Shown piece by piece: positions 45,776-57,698 of a stretch of DNA of 64,000 nucleotides (the stretch's first letter is position 1; each line of letters opens with the position of its first letter). Made by a program: the position numbers and the translations under genes. Below the pieces are notes generated by a model, which ran no database searches, was not told where the DNA came from, and saw only the letters and a program-made list of their open reading frames with translations. Location: the NCBI GenBank assembly GCA_035578175.1, contig JAQMRL010000012.1:24047460-24111459 (forward strand), written 5' to 3'. Source of the DNA: Catonia carolina (lineage: Eukaryota > Arthropoda > Insecta > Hemiptera > Achilidae).

Positions 45776-46010
45776 ATTACCATCATCTCGTTCTTCATCT
45801 TCTACGTCTCCTCTCCCCGGCCTCCTCACATTTTCCTCCTCTTCCTATTACTCATCCCCTGGAAACACTTATTTTTTTCTCTTATTTTTCTCCGCCTTCT
45901 ACTCATCATTCTTCTCCTCCACCACTCCCCCCTTTATTCTTATTTTCCTCCTTCTCCTCTTTTGCCACCTTTTTCTTCTTCTTTTATCCTCCAGAAAACG
46001 AAAAATGGAA
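45776..46010. repeat. Polypyrimidine (CTT/CTC) tract
   Basis: C/T-rich on this strand, same polarity as 44441-44830. Together they bracket the GC-richer block. Confidence 0.85.
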
Positions 46011-46334
46011 AGATTTTTTTTAATTTTGTAAATCCGACTAATACCCTTATTCTTTGAAGGTACTTGTCACACGGAAGAATTCCTTCCTATGTTAAACACC
46101 TGCTTGTACACCCAATTTTTTTAAACATGACAATATATTTCCTGTTATAACTTCAAAATAAACTATCTTTAAAAAAATCACACTGCTTAAATATAACGAA
46201 CTAGTATTTTATATACTTCACTAATTTTCATTTCAGGTCAGTGCTAATGTAAAATGACATTTAACTATGATATAAAAATGAATATATCTCAGGATAATGT
46301 ATTTTTTAAAGTAACATATATAAGTTAATCTGGC

Positions 46335-47506
46335 TAGCTTTAGGACTGTGGCCTTGATATGCATTCTGGGGCGAAAGCATATAAATAAAAGTTCTAAGGA
46401 ATTTATAATCCGACAAATTTTATTTTAAACAGTTATTTCTACAAAGCTGAGTTAAGTGTAAATTAGTGATATTTTGTATTTTTCCTCGTCAAAACCTGTA
46501 AAACATTGGATTTTTAAAGATGGACAAAAGTGGATTTAATCAAACTTCTAACAAATTAAAAAATATCTGCATTTATTTTTAAAAAAAATTTTCACAGAGT
46601 TTAGTGTATCACTAGTGTAAAATTAGCGATTTTCCGTATTTTTACGTATTTTAGAAATTGATTTCGTATCATTCACTCATGATTAAAATTAGGTTATGTT
46701 TTTCATTTTACTTTATCTACTCATAATTAACATAGATTATATTTGTTAGGTTTCCGATGCGAGGGATTCCTTGGATATTAAGACAATGAAAAATTTCCCA
46801 CGATGAATAATTATTGAATTTAGCAAAATAGCAAATAGAACGATTGTTTGTGGAGGACCAGATTGTTTTTATAAGATAGTTGTCAATCACAACAAAACGA
46901 TTACTTGATTGTAAAGGGGAGTTTAAGGCGATTAAGAACGACTGGCAAAATAAACAATAGAATGAATTAAAGGACATGAAATTACTGGAATTGCACTTGT
47001 AACTAACATAAAACACAACAAAATTCAGCACTTACCTTAATTAAGTCTGGAATAGTTTCGCAGTTGTCGCTAACACGTGATTGATAGATTGAAAACTCAC
47101 TAAACATAATTTGCAAATTAAACAGTTATAAATTTACAATACACAATGAAAAAACGCACAATGAGAGTTCTCAAGTAGAGATCGAATCTGAATGAGTGCC
47201 AACGCCTGGCTTTCATCACAAAGAGAGACCACAAGAAGCCCTTATGGCCGGAACGAAAATGCATGGACTTGTTGCATTCATTGCCAGATTACAAGTGCGG
47301 AGTTTGGGAGACAAAGGAAGTTAGAGAGCGATGGTAGGGAGAATGACGTATGTGTGAGGTCACAGGAACTATTTTATTAGGGAGATTTGAAATACTAAGG
47401 GAGCGGGAATCTGAGAACATTACAGTATGAATAAAGTGCCTTAACAATATTATTCTTTATTTACATTGGCAAGAGAAAGTCATATAAGTGTTTCACAGCA
47501 GATTTT
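46335..47506 (+). mobile_element. Family A right part, split by a solo LTR
   Basis: GGACTGTGGCCTTGATATGC through both internal halves to TAATTAACATAGATTATATT (46743), resuming at ATATTATTCTTTATTTACATTG (47447) and ending GTGTTTCACAGCAGATTTTT. Removing the insert restores the family A sequence. Confidence 0.85.
46744..47446. mobile_element. Solo LTR with 5-bp target duplication
   Basis: 703 bp beginning TGTTAGG and ending CCTTAACA, short near-inverted TG...CA termini. ATATT flanks it on both sides (46739-46743 and 47447-47451). AATAAA lies at 47430-47435. No open gag or pol is inside, so this is a recombined single LTR. The retrotransposon superfamily and transcription strand cannot be fixed from the LTR alone. 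Confidence 0.85.
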
Positions 47507-47509
47507 TAT

Positions 47510-47935
47510 AAAACTATAAAACGCAAATTTCTTAATCTTAATGTGCCTATCTGTTACGAATATTGGCGATCATCATGGAAATTCTCACGTCGTCAACACC
47601 AATACGAAAGAGTTGCGAGGAGCGTTCGTTAAACCTGGTCTTAAGTGTCTTTAACCACAATATTCTTATTCTTCCGAGGGCTCTTTCTCCGAAGATCTCC
47701 TGCTGCAAAATACACTGAAGCAAGGCGTATCTGGCCTCATTCAGCATAATATGATCCAGGTACTGCAACTTAGGTGCTTTAATAAATTATCAAAACTGCC
47801 AGATCCTTTCCCATCCTTCGTAGAACTTCGGCGTTCGGCAAGTCGTGTCGTCCAAGGAATTTTAATAATTATTCGATATAACCACGTCTCAAGTGCATTC
47901 CTCTGATAGAATTTAGAACTTTCAAAATGTAAAAT
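47510..47935. other. No gene recognised
   Basis: A 73-codon minus frame (47547-47768) lies here without recognisable motif. Composition is slightly less AT-rich than its neighbours; a decayed element is possible. Confidence 0.3.
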
Positions 47936-47939
47936 TTTT

Positions 47940-48870
47940 ACTTTCTCTTGCCTATATGAATATATAGGAAGAGAAGTATTGTTTTCATATCAATTTTTTG
48001 AAATCGAGTTATCTCCGGATATAGATACACGTTTTCAGACAGCCTGAACCCAAGAAACGCGATTGGTGTGCGTGGGTCTGTGTGTTTGTGTGAACTGAAT
48101 ATGTCAAAAACGGAACATTGTACGAAATTGAAAATTAAGTTGCGTACCACTAGAGAAAACGACACGAACATTTTTATCAAAATCGGTCAACCGGAAATAG
48201 TAGTTTATTCGTGTAATTTTTTCACTTTTTGCGGTTTTCTCAAGAACAGCTCCTACGATTTTTTTGAAAATCGCCTCACCTACTACATTTTTATGCTCTT
48301 ACCACGTAAGGTAGGCGCCATGTCTACTGAAATTCTTGGAAATGGTGTTTTCTCGTAGAAAAAAATGGTTTTTTAAGATTACGGCCTTAATATGCGTTTT
48401 AGGGTAAAAATGTAACAAAATAAAAGTTGTATCCAATTTATCAATCTACAACTTTTAATTCAAACATTACTTTGTATAACGCTTAGTTTAGCGTCAATTT
48501 GTGACTTTCTGTTTTTTTTTTCATAAAAATCTGTAAAAATAATGGAATTTTTAATATTTTGGCTTAGTACGCATTTTACGACAAAAGTGTATATAATTAA
48601 ACTTGTAGGAAATTAAAAGACCTACAACTTTCTTTATTTTAAGAATTTTTCTCTACGGAGCCTAGTTTAGCGTCAGTGATTTTTCGTATAATTAAGCCAA
48701 ACTAAGGTTGGTTTTCATTTTGCATCATTCACAAATGATTAAAATGAGGTTAAGTTTTTTGAGGTTAGGTTTTTGTTTATTTCTAATGTTTTATTACTAA
48801 TATTAAGTTATACTGTTCATTATTTGCATTGGCAAGAGAAAGTTGTGCGAGTGTTTCACACCAGATTTTT
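47940..48870 (+). mobile_element. Family A repeat, reference copy (931 bp)
   Basis: Order of parts: terminal ACTTTCTCTTGCC within an imperfect hairpin closed by GGAAGAGAAGT; CACGTTTTCAGAC; a short (GT)n site; CGGTCAACCGGAAATAGTAG; CTCAAGAACAGCTCCTACG. Then come two diverged tandem halves of ~180 bp (from 48373 and 48550), each with a TACAACTTT hairpin and TAGTTTAGCGTCA. The 3' end is TTTGCATTGGCAAGAGAAAGT, GCGAGTGTTTCACACCAG and ATTTTT. No coding frame spans it. The inverted ends suggest a non-autonomous DNA element or foldback, but no consistent target duplication could be resolved because the flanks are A/T runs. Confidence 0.85.
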
Positions 48871-48871
48871 A

Positions 48872-50335
48872 ATTTTGGAACGTTAATGCTAACGTCCTTA
48901 GACACCCGGTGTTTCATATATGATCGATCTATTTGACCGTAAAATACTACAAAGAATTTTTAAAAGATTTTGTACAGCTAATATTTTATATTTATTATAA
49001 TATTTCTTTAGTCTAATTTATTAACATAATTATTCAAAAATGGTTCATCCTATAAGGTAGTATTCTAATTTCCATAAAAGGTTAAGATGTTTAGTTGAAA
49101 AATTATAGAAATTTCTACAAAGGTTGTATTATAGATTAGTCTAAATATTTCTTTTTAAATGAAAGAATTGAATGTCTGCATACCAATAGGATTAATGTCA
49201 CCACAAAACGGTATATTTTTTTATGTTATGTATTTTAAGTTAGGTTATGTTATTTCTATTTTAGGTTAGATTTTATATTTTTTTATTGTTGATGAATTCA
49301 GTCGCTTTTCAACAGGGTTAAATAAATTTGTAGGACGCTGAAACGGAAACTTGCTGAAGATTATTTTGACGATGTCATGGGACATATCACCTGATCGTTT
49401 GAAGATAAATAACCGGGGGCTAGGTTTCTTCATTGAAACTTTAAGGAAGGGATGTTAGAAGAAATATTTTTAGTTTCAGATCAGTTAACAGAGGGAGGAC
49501 TTTGGAACCAATATATATAACGTTAATACTCATAATGATCCACATTATACAATAATTACCTAACAAAAAATCTTAGTAGAAGTTACATTAGTAAAAGTAA
49601 TATTAATGCCACAAAAAACTTGGTTTGGGCGAGCGGGGGACTATCGTTGTAATTTTTAAATAAACTCTACAACCCTTACAACCAGGACCCTTACAACCCT
49701 TACAGTGCCAGAAAAATATTATCAGTTCCTACTGAAAGTAGGCTACCAGAAATTTTCCACTATGTATTGCTTAAAAATGACAGCCTATTTTTGTCCGATT
49801 TGTAGCATTTTATATAATACATCGATAACTTTGCTATTTTTAAAGGTATCTTAATGATTTTTTTTGTTATTTCATAATGAATTTTACTTATGACAATTTA
49901 CCTCAAACATATTTCTTACAATTTAAAAAAACATTTTCTTGCAATTGTTTTCGTTGAAACTTTCTTTTTAATTTAAAAAAATCACACTAAAAAATTGTTA
50001 CCCAACTTAACTTACCTATGTCACTTCAAAGACAATTAATTTATGTACAAAGTCACCAAAATCATTTATACTGTATTGTAAAAAACAAAAAAAAAATGAA
50101 AATACTAACCATGGCCTCCTAAATCAACATGAAGTTTTTTCAATCAATATTAATCAATTACACTCATAACAGAATCTAGCCTACATGTATATTTTCAGTC
50201 TACATATTTTACCGATTACTTTCATACATTATTTATAAAAATCAAGCAAAAAATAAAATTCGATGAATTTTTTAGTCAAACTTACTATAAAAGGACGCCG
50301 GCATTTTTTGGTCGAACTATTGATGTCCTAATTAG
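48872..50335. other. AT-rich DNA, no gene recognised
   Basis: About 1.5 kb without supported element. A short ACCCTTACAACC direct repeat lies at 49671-49705. Confidence 0.4.
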
Positions 50336-50484
50336 GACGCATTGTGGGATAAGAGTAAAAAAATCGCGTTGTTACAAATAGTCATGGAATGGCAAGTTGC
50401 GGTGTGCCTCCTCAAATGGATGGACTCTTGTGTGGATGCTCTAGATGATTTCGATGTTCGAGTTGATGCGTGGTTGCGGTTTCT

Positions 50485-50870
50485 ACCGGAAGTGGCCCAA
50501 AAGCGGAAGTCCAGAAATCAAAGTCGGAATTTGGAAACAAAAATGTCATTCGTTTGTTTTTTGGTTTAATGTCCGACTGTTCTGAAATTACTGCTAATGC
50601 AGACGATGAAAAATGTCATTCGATTCCTCTTAAAAAGTAGCTTTTATTATTAGCTTTCCTACGAAACCTGACTGGGCTAGTTCCCATTATGGGGAAGGAT
50701 AACCCCGAGTTAAATGAACACGCAGTGTGACTTCTCGGGCCAACTCCTTTTTCTTTAAAAAAAATTGCCACCAGCCACGAGTCGTGTCGTCTCATGAATG
50801 GGGTTTTTTCATAGTTTACTGTCCATAAAACATAAGTTGCATAATTTTTAATTTGCATTGGCTAGCAAAA
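50485..50870 (+). repeat. Relative of the foldback arm
   Basis: GAAGTGGCCCAAAAGCGGAAG, TCGGAATTTGGAAACAAAAA and CATTCGATTCCTCTTAAAA match the arms of the element at 51593-52563. TTGCCACCAGCCACGAG and TCGTCTCATGAATGG relate to its centre. TGTCCGACTG...ACTGCTAATGCAGACGATG is also similar to 2965-3010. A family A 3' end (about 50835-50902) follows. Confidence 0.65.
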
Positions 50871-50904
50871 GTCGTGTGAGTGTTTCCCACTAAACTTTTT
50901 GTAA

Positions 50905-51590
50905 CATTAACAATTACTTCCTAGTTTTCAAAACATTATTCAAATACGATATATATGAAGAGCAGGTGTAAATAGGCCTAACAGTAGGTAAACAATTTTT
51001 ATCAATACGTGCCTTATCGGAATTCCTTCTACAAACTACAAACAATAATTACAATAACTTACAGTACAATAAATTTTAAAATGTTGGCATTACTGAAACA
51101 GCTGTTTTTTTTCTTTATATATTTAACGCATGGTACTTTACTGAATGAACATTGGCTTTTTAATTTACAATAAACCTTCATGAGCATAACTGCAATTTAA
51201 AATAAGTTATTAAACTAACTGAAACTTATATTACCAGAAGGTTTTCTTGAATTTCATATCGTTATCAATAAAAGGATTTTGCTTTGAAATTTTTCAAAGT
51301 TAAATTGTTATGTGTAGGTATTAAATTATCATTAATTTATTGTCTAAGGTGACATTAATTATTGCTATTCCGTTAGAATTTTCTATTGTTTATAATTTAA
51401 AACATGTTAATAATTAGCCTGTTCGTTTTAATGTGAACTCACCTAGAAATCTTTTAGCAAGATATAAGGTGATTTAAGAGGTTTCTATTGTTTTATCTGT
51501 AAATTCTTCAGGTAAAAATAAAGAAAAATTTGTACGAGGAATATTCAAGATGTAAAGTCATTATTTATTTTAAATTATGTTGGTAAGAAT
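50905..51590. other. AT-rich DNA, no gene recognised
   Basis: No supported element between a family A 3' end and the foldback element. Confidence 0.4.
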
Positions 51591-51592
51591 GA

Positions 51593-52563
51593 TCATCTAT
51601 CATCTTCGTTTGCTCGTCAGTACGTCACACCAAGATGTCAAAAAATGCAAGTAATAGCAATAAACGGATTTCGCATTCGTAATCTACACAAAAGGTTAGT
51701 GAGCCTCGATTGTGTCTGGAGTGGCCCAAAACCGAAAATCAAGCAATCAATCAGAAACTACGAGAGACCGTAAAAAACTGTTTTCGAATTCATTATCTAC
51801 ACAAAAAGTAAGTGAGCCTGGATTGGGTTTGAAGTTAGTTTCGATTGGAAGTGGCCCAAAACCGGAAGTCAAGAAATCAAATCAGAATTTGGAAGCAAAA
51901 GTATTGTCATTTTATTCCTCTTGAAGAGTAGATACAGAAATCATTGGCTTTAAAGTTCCGGTTTTGACCAGAAGTGGCCCGAAACCGGAAGTCAAGAAAT
52001 CAGTCAGAATTTGGAAACAATAGTGTCATTTGATTCCTCTTCATGAGTAAATACAGAAATCACTAACGGTTTCTACCATAAGTCAAAGGCTCACCTTTTC
52101 TAAAATTGCGTCGTCTCATGGCTGGTAGTAATTTTTCTAAAGAAATTGTAAGAGATGAAGCCTACTTAGCTTTCGTAAGAAAGATTAAGGCTTACCTTAG
52201 ACCTATGGCAAAAACCATTAGTGATTTCGGTGTTTACTCTTTAAGAGGAATCGAATGACCCTACTTTTGTTTCCAAATTCCGACTTTGATTTCTTGACTT
52301 CCAGTTTTGGGCCACTTCAGGCTCACTTACTTTTTGTATAGATTACGAATTCGAAAACAGGTTTTTACTATCTCTCGTAGTTTCTGACTTTTATTAATTG
52401 ATTTTCGGTTTTGGGCCACTTCCACCAAAAACGGAACTTCAAACTCACTCCAGACCCATTAACATTTTGTGTAGATTACAAATCCGAAAACCGTTTGTTG
52501 TTCTCATGTAGTTTCTGACAACTGGGTGTGACGGAGGGACGGACAAAAGAAAATGATAGATGA
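51593..52563. mobile_element. Foldback element with ~0.4-kb inverted arms
   Basis: The outer ends TCATCTATCATCTTCG...CGTCACACC (51593-51631) and GGTGTGACGG...GATAGATGA (52525-52563) are inverse copies. The arms remain alignable inward: CGTAATCTACACAAAA, GTGGCCCAAAACCGAAAATC, CAGAAACTACGAGAGA, AAAAAGTAAGTGAGCCTG, CGGAAGTCAAGAAATCA and GATTCCTCTT each appear on the left and inverted on the right. The unit GTGGCCCAAAACCGGAAGTC is also repeated in tandem within an arm. The unpaired centre is about 52085-52200. No protein frame. Layout resembles Drosophila FB-type elements, by analogy only. Confidence 0.8.
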
Positions 52564-52736
52564 CAATTTCAAAAATTGCCACGATAATGGTCTCGAATAG
52601 AGAGTTGCAATTGGTTCTTAGTAACAACGTTTGTGGAAGCGACTTTGAATGGTAACCAACTGACAGCCATTTGGGGAAAACTTCTACTTGAAGTCCCTGT
52701 TCAAATTCTTGCATAATAAGTTACGTCAAAAAATAT

Positions 52737-52935
52737 GGTGTGAAACACTCACACGACTTTCAAGTGTTTAATAATGTTGCCAATGTGTATAAAAAAATTT
52801 AAAAAATATAACCTAAGTTTAATCATGAATAAAAAATGTTAAATTTACAACATAACTTAATTTCAATCATGAGTGATTGACTCTGAATGAAAATAAACCT
52901 TTAAGTAAAAAATAGGATATTTTGATGCTGAAACA
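52737..52935 (-). mobile_element. Family A 3' part
   Basis: ATGGTGTGAAACACTCACACG to TGAATGAAAATAAACC, then cut by a purine tract. Confidence 0.75.
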
Positions 52936-52951
52936 GATTAGATAGCCTTTG

Positions 52952-53135
52952 GCGGGAAGAAAAAAAAGTAAGAGGAGGAGGAGAGGGGGAAAAGAACCAG
53001 AAGAAGAAAAAGGAGTAGAAGAAACAGAAGAGGAAGAATGAAGTGAAAAAGGATCAGGAGGAGAAGAGGAGAAGTATGAGGAGGAGAAATAGAGGAGGAG
53101 GGGAGGAGGAGGAGGAGGAGGAAGAATATGTTCTA
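52952..53135. repeat. Polypurine (GGA/GAA) tract
   Basis: About 180 bp of A/G on this strand, inside or at the end of a truncated family A copy. Confidence 0.9.
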
Positions 53136-53525
53136 ACTCATGATTAATAAGATGATGATGATTTACTTCCATTTTCTATTTCCCTTAATACTTATAAACA
53201 TTTAGTTATCTTATTCAACCCAGCTTTAGTGATTCTTATGTAATTGTTGTTATTTTGATAATAATATCAACAACACTTGACTGATAAAATCCTGCACTCT
53301 TATCAATACACCTAAGATAATGAAGAAATCTAAGTAGGGCATAACGTCTAGACTATTTGTAGGTCTAGACCTAATGATCCTTGTTAATCAAGTTTTATAA
53401 AAGGTGCAGTTTTCTTAAGTAAATTTTAGATCTTCAGTCCAAATAATCACTACATTGAAAATTCACCTCGTATAAATCACTAGATCCATTCAATTTCCTT
53501 TGTACTTGCAAAAATCGGGCAAGAT

Positions 53526-54441
53526 AAAAAAAAACTGGTGTGAAGCATTCACACGACTTTCTCTTGTCAATGTAGATAATCAACAGTATAACCTATGATT
53601 AATCATGAGTAAAGAATGTAAAATGAAAAATATAACCTAATTTAAATCATGAGTGAATGCTGCAAAATATAAATCAACCTCTTTAGAACGTAAAAATATG
53701 GAAAATCAAGTAGCTAGGCTTATTGCCGCTGAACTAGACTCTGTAGAGAAAACTGCTTAAATGAAAGTATGTTTTATGTTCTACCACTTTGATTTTACAC
53801 TTTTGTCGTAAAATCATACTAAGTCTGTAATCTTTAAAATCCTATTTTTATAGATTTTGATGAAAAAATATTATAAATTACTGCTAAACAATGCGTTGTG
53901 TAAATAAAATGTTTGAAATAAAAGTTGTAAATTTTTAATATTCTAATATTTTTAATTCAATACACTTTCACCCTAGAATGCATATTAAGGCCGCTATCTT
54001 AAAAAATAAATTTCTACGGGATCACAGGCACCCCTCCAAGAATTTCAGCAGACATGACACGTACTCTATCAAATAGTGGATAACAAATGTAGTAAATAAG
54101 GCGATTATAAAAAAATGTGAGTCGTTTTTGAGAAAATTATAAAACCGTGAAAAATTGCACGAATAATCTACTACTTCCGGTTGATCGATTTTGATGAAAA
54201 TGTTTGTTTTGGGTCCGTAGTACCTAACTTAAGTTTAAGTTTCAACTTCGTACGTTATTCCGTTCTGAAGATATTTTGTATACACACAGACAGAGACAGA
54301 CACAAACCCATACCAATCTTTAGAAACATCATTTTTGGGTTCAGGGAATTTGAAAACGTGTATTTCCGGTGAAAACTCCATTTAGAAAAATCAACGTTAA
54401 AACAATACTTTCCCTACGTATTCATATATGCAAGAGAAAGT
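53526..54441 (-). mobile_element. Family A repeat, near full length (916 bp)
   Basis: From AAAAACTGGTGTGAAGCATTC and CACACGACTTTCTCTTG, through both internal halves, CTACTACTTCCGGTTGATCG and an ACAGACAGAGACAGACAC run, to ATATGCAAGAGAAAGT. Very similar in length to 47940-48870. Confidence 0.85.
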
Positions 54442-54445
54442 AAAA

Positions 54446-55100
54446 AGGTCTGAATATCACATATTATCGCTTAAACTGTTTATTGAATTAGCTCTACATT
54501 AGGTGTAAGGAAAATTACAAGATTTCTGTTTATTTTAAGCCAATTGTAGATTAAGAATTCTATCCACGAAATAATCACGACTAAAATGTGTGATCGTACA
54601 AAGGAACTTTGCATATCGTTTGTATGGATACACATTTTGTTGTTAACGTGTTTGCATCATGTAGTATTACGTGAAATTGATAGGCTAAAATGCATTTTTT
54701 ATCAGTAGCTGTAATGACAGGTAATCCCTAAAATCATTCTAAAAATAAAGTTATTTCACTTGTTTTATCAATTTACCGGTTCTCAAAATTGAACTACTTA
54801 GGCCTAAGCTGGTCAGAAGATGAGTTATGCTTTTCCAAAAACCCTATTATATACTAGGGACTTTCAGTAAAATTATCGAGAATAAATTTGACGTAAATAA
54901 AAAATATTATTTACGGACAATGAAATGAGCACTAGTTTTCTTCAGCAGCTGTCAGGTTTCTACTTCCCGCAGTGAAATAGTTTAATTGAATTGAAAACAT
55001 TGTTTAATTAAATAATACCTTGTTTTTTGTTTATTAGAGGTAGCCTAATTTTCATCAATTAGTTGTTCCAGAACCAAAGCCCTACGAAAGGATTCTCCGG
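54446..55100. other. AT-rich DNA, no gene recognised
   Basis: No supported element. Confidence 0.4.
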
Positions 55101-55107
55101 TCTTTTT

Positions 55108-55677
55108 TATAATCGCGTCATTTATTACATTTTCTATGTTCTATAAGATAGGGTAAGCGACATGTCTGCTTAAATTCTTGGGGAGGGGGCTGTGCTCTCG
55201 TGGTAATATATATTTTTTTAATTGCTGCCTTAATATGTATTTTATTTCAAAAGTGTACATAATCAAAAACGTAAAACATTAAAAACCTACAATTTTTAAC
55301 TGAAGCATTTTTTTGTACAACTCTTAGTTTAGTGTCAATTAATTTTGTGTGTTTCTCATCAAAATCCGCAAAACATTTGATTTTTAAGATTACAGCTTTA
55401 ATATACATTTTACAACAAAAGTGTACATACTAAAAAATATAGAAAATAAAAATATAACTTTTATTTCAAGCATTTTCTTCTGCAGAGCCTAGTTAGCGTC
55501 AATTAGTTATGTTCGCTATTTTGAAGTTTTATAGAGGTTGATTTCATTTAACGTAATTCACTCACGATTAAAATTAGGTTATGTTTTTCATATAACTTTT
55601 ACTCACAATTTAACATTGGTTATATTGGTCATTATTTACATTGGCAAAATAAAGTCTTGTGAGTGCTTCACACCAGA
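55108..55677 (+). mobile_element. Family A right part
   Basis: Starts at ATAATCGCGTCATTTATTAC, then CTATAAGATAGGGTAAGCG, both internal halves, and ends GTGCTTCACACCAGATTTT. The left ~350 bp are missing. Confidence 0.8.
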
Positions 55678-56058
55678 TTTTAAAATATATTTAATAGTTA
55701 AGTATTGACTATCAGGACTAAATTGTTACTAATAATAATTTTGAGACTGTTACGCATAATTGTGACGTAATGGCATGTGCTCCCTGAATGATTCGTAAGC
55801 ATGCGCCGATTACGTGAAGAGTACATGACCTGTTATTATTGTTTAATTAAATACACCTAGTTTACTTTTAATGTGTTTTGTTCTGTAAATAATTATATAT
55901 CAACTCTACATAGATAAGTTTAGCACCTTTTTTATTATTTATTATTATGTTTTATTAATAATTAACTAATTTTAGATTTTTGGATTAATTCGAAGATACT
56001 GAACAGAAATGTAAAATTTTTATAAAATCTATAGAATTTTCTGTTATGTGTATATCAT

Positions 56059-56250
56059 ATACGTGGCGTGGTGGGTATTGTAGTAGATTACAAAGCGAAA
56101 GGTCCCGTGTTGAATTCCCGTTAGAATCAAAAATTCAAAAGCTCAGTTTAGGCGATTGTGCATCATATGACACCGAAGTCTTCATTTGAAGAAGGTAATC
56201 GTGAGGGGATGATACACGATCAGTATTAAAATAATAATAAACAACAACCC
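56059..56250 (+). mobile_element. tRNA-like SINE (S3)
   Basis: CGTGGCGTGGTGGGTATTG is A-box-like and GTGTTGAATTCCC is a diverged B box, at tRNA-like spacing. The body continues to GATACACGATCAGTATTAAA and an ATAATAATAAAC tail. Same head type as 6345-6412. Confidence 0.6.
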
Positions 56251-56259
56251 TGTTAATCT

Positions 56260-57015
56260 AAACAAACTGGAATTGGGTCCTGTTTGTTTGCAATCTTATA
56301 CACTACAACTTGCATGAAATTTATTTAACAAAAGCCAGATCGTCAACTTATTCGGAATTGTAGAATTAGGAATGTTTACTAAAATTCATCCGTATAATTT
56401 ATAAGTGAAAAAAGTCTCATAAATAAGTTCATTTATGGAAAACTACATCGTTGACACAATAGCGAGGAATGGATTCTGGAAAGCACTGGTGCACAACAAC
56501 GACATTTCAATTTTTACAAGATGTTATCTTTGAATACAGAAACAGTTGCCAACTGACATAAGGAGACACGAAATTTACCTAAGCGTCATTTCTAACTTCC
56601 TTTGTTACGGTTTCGTCCTTTTTAAAACATCCGTCATCTCCTCTTAACAAATTTTGACATTATTAATTTTAAAGTTTAATAGAATCAAATAATATTACTT
56701 GTTAGCAACTTTCTGTCCCCGGTACTTAATAAACAAAAAGTATATAAAATATCATCAGAAATTCACTAAGACATATAAACGTTCGGTAATTGCATACAGA
56801 CAACCTCAGAACAAATACAGAGAGTCGAAAACCCATATTTTATCAAAATTACAGCCTGTAGATTCATTTCACAATAAAAGGTTAACCCAACGAAGTGTAT
56901 TAGGTCTACAAAACAAGTGTCAAAGGGTCTTAGGAAAATATATATTTATTACAGAACTTAGAAGTGTCCTTACTTGATTTGGTCCTAAAATAAGAAAAAG
57001 GACGGAAAATTTGAT
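56260..57015. other. AT-rich DNA, one unrecognised frame
   Basis: A 92-codon plus-strand frame at 56699-56977 is Lys/Arg-rich with NKCQRVLGKYIF near its end. It may be decayed LINE or chance; no motif settles it. Confidence 0.3.
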
Positions 57016-57019
57016 TTAT

Positions 57020-57435
57020 GGGGTAGTAGTGGAGCCGATTGTTACTTAAGCTTCAGAATGCTGGCAGATAAGTGGATGGAATGAGAAGCGTTGAAAGCTC
57101 TGAAGATGGATTTTTTACGAAGAGCTTGTGGGGTCTACAGGTTGGATCATGTACGAAATAAAGTGGCGAGGCACTTTGCTGGGAAGAATAGAGAGTTGGC
57201 AGTTGATTTGATACGGGGATGTGCAATGAATGAATGAAGATAGGTGGCCTCAAGTGGCTTTGAATGATTGTCCGGTGATTAGGAGGAAAAGAGGGAGGCC
57301 TCGGAAAACGTCGCGGGGTGATGTGATGCGGGCAATGGAGGAAAGCAACTTAGAGGAGGGTGACTGGTGGGACAGGCGGTCATGGCGTTTGAGATGCGGG
57401 ATGCGGAGTAACTCTGATGGAACCCCGCTCTAAAG
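57020..57435 (+). pseudogene. LINE ORF2 C-terminal relic
   Basis: Broken frames give ALKMDFLRRACGVYRLDHVR (57090-57150), then in another frame EDRWPQVALNDCPVIRRKRG, RPRKTSRGDVMRAMEE and NLEEGDWWDRRSWRLRCGMR to a stop at 57431-57433. P..RR.RGRPRK followed by a D(W/R)..R..WR segment is characteristic of the C-terminal tail of insect endonuclease-RT LINEs. It is GC-richer than its surroundings. The last ~65 codons are intact, the upstream part is broken. Confidence 0.75.
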
Positions 57436-57698
57436 TAAAAGAAAGAAGTGTCTTTGCAATTAAAACCCTGAAAACTGTTCACTTCTCTTTCTCTACGGTG
57501 CAGGCACACGTTTGACGGGATCATGAGTTGCAGTGGTGCCCCGTATTGCTATTTGAGTACCCTGTTATGTTTTTGGCCATTGTTTGATATTGAATGGGTT
57601 GTGACTTCCAAAGTACTGAGATCTTAAACCAGCAGATGTTTTCTTCTGCAGGTATTTAAAAAGTGTCGTTTCTAAAACCAATCATCATACACTTGATG

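Noticed and set aside
46717..47031. 104-codon minus-strand frame
   Set aside because: It crosses the boundary of the solo LTR and shows no gag or pol motif.
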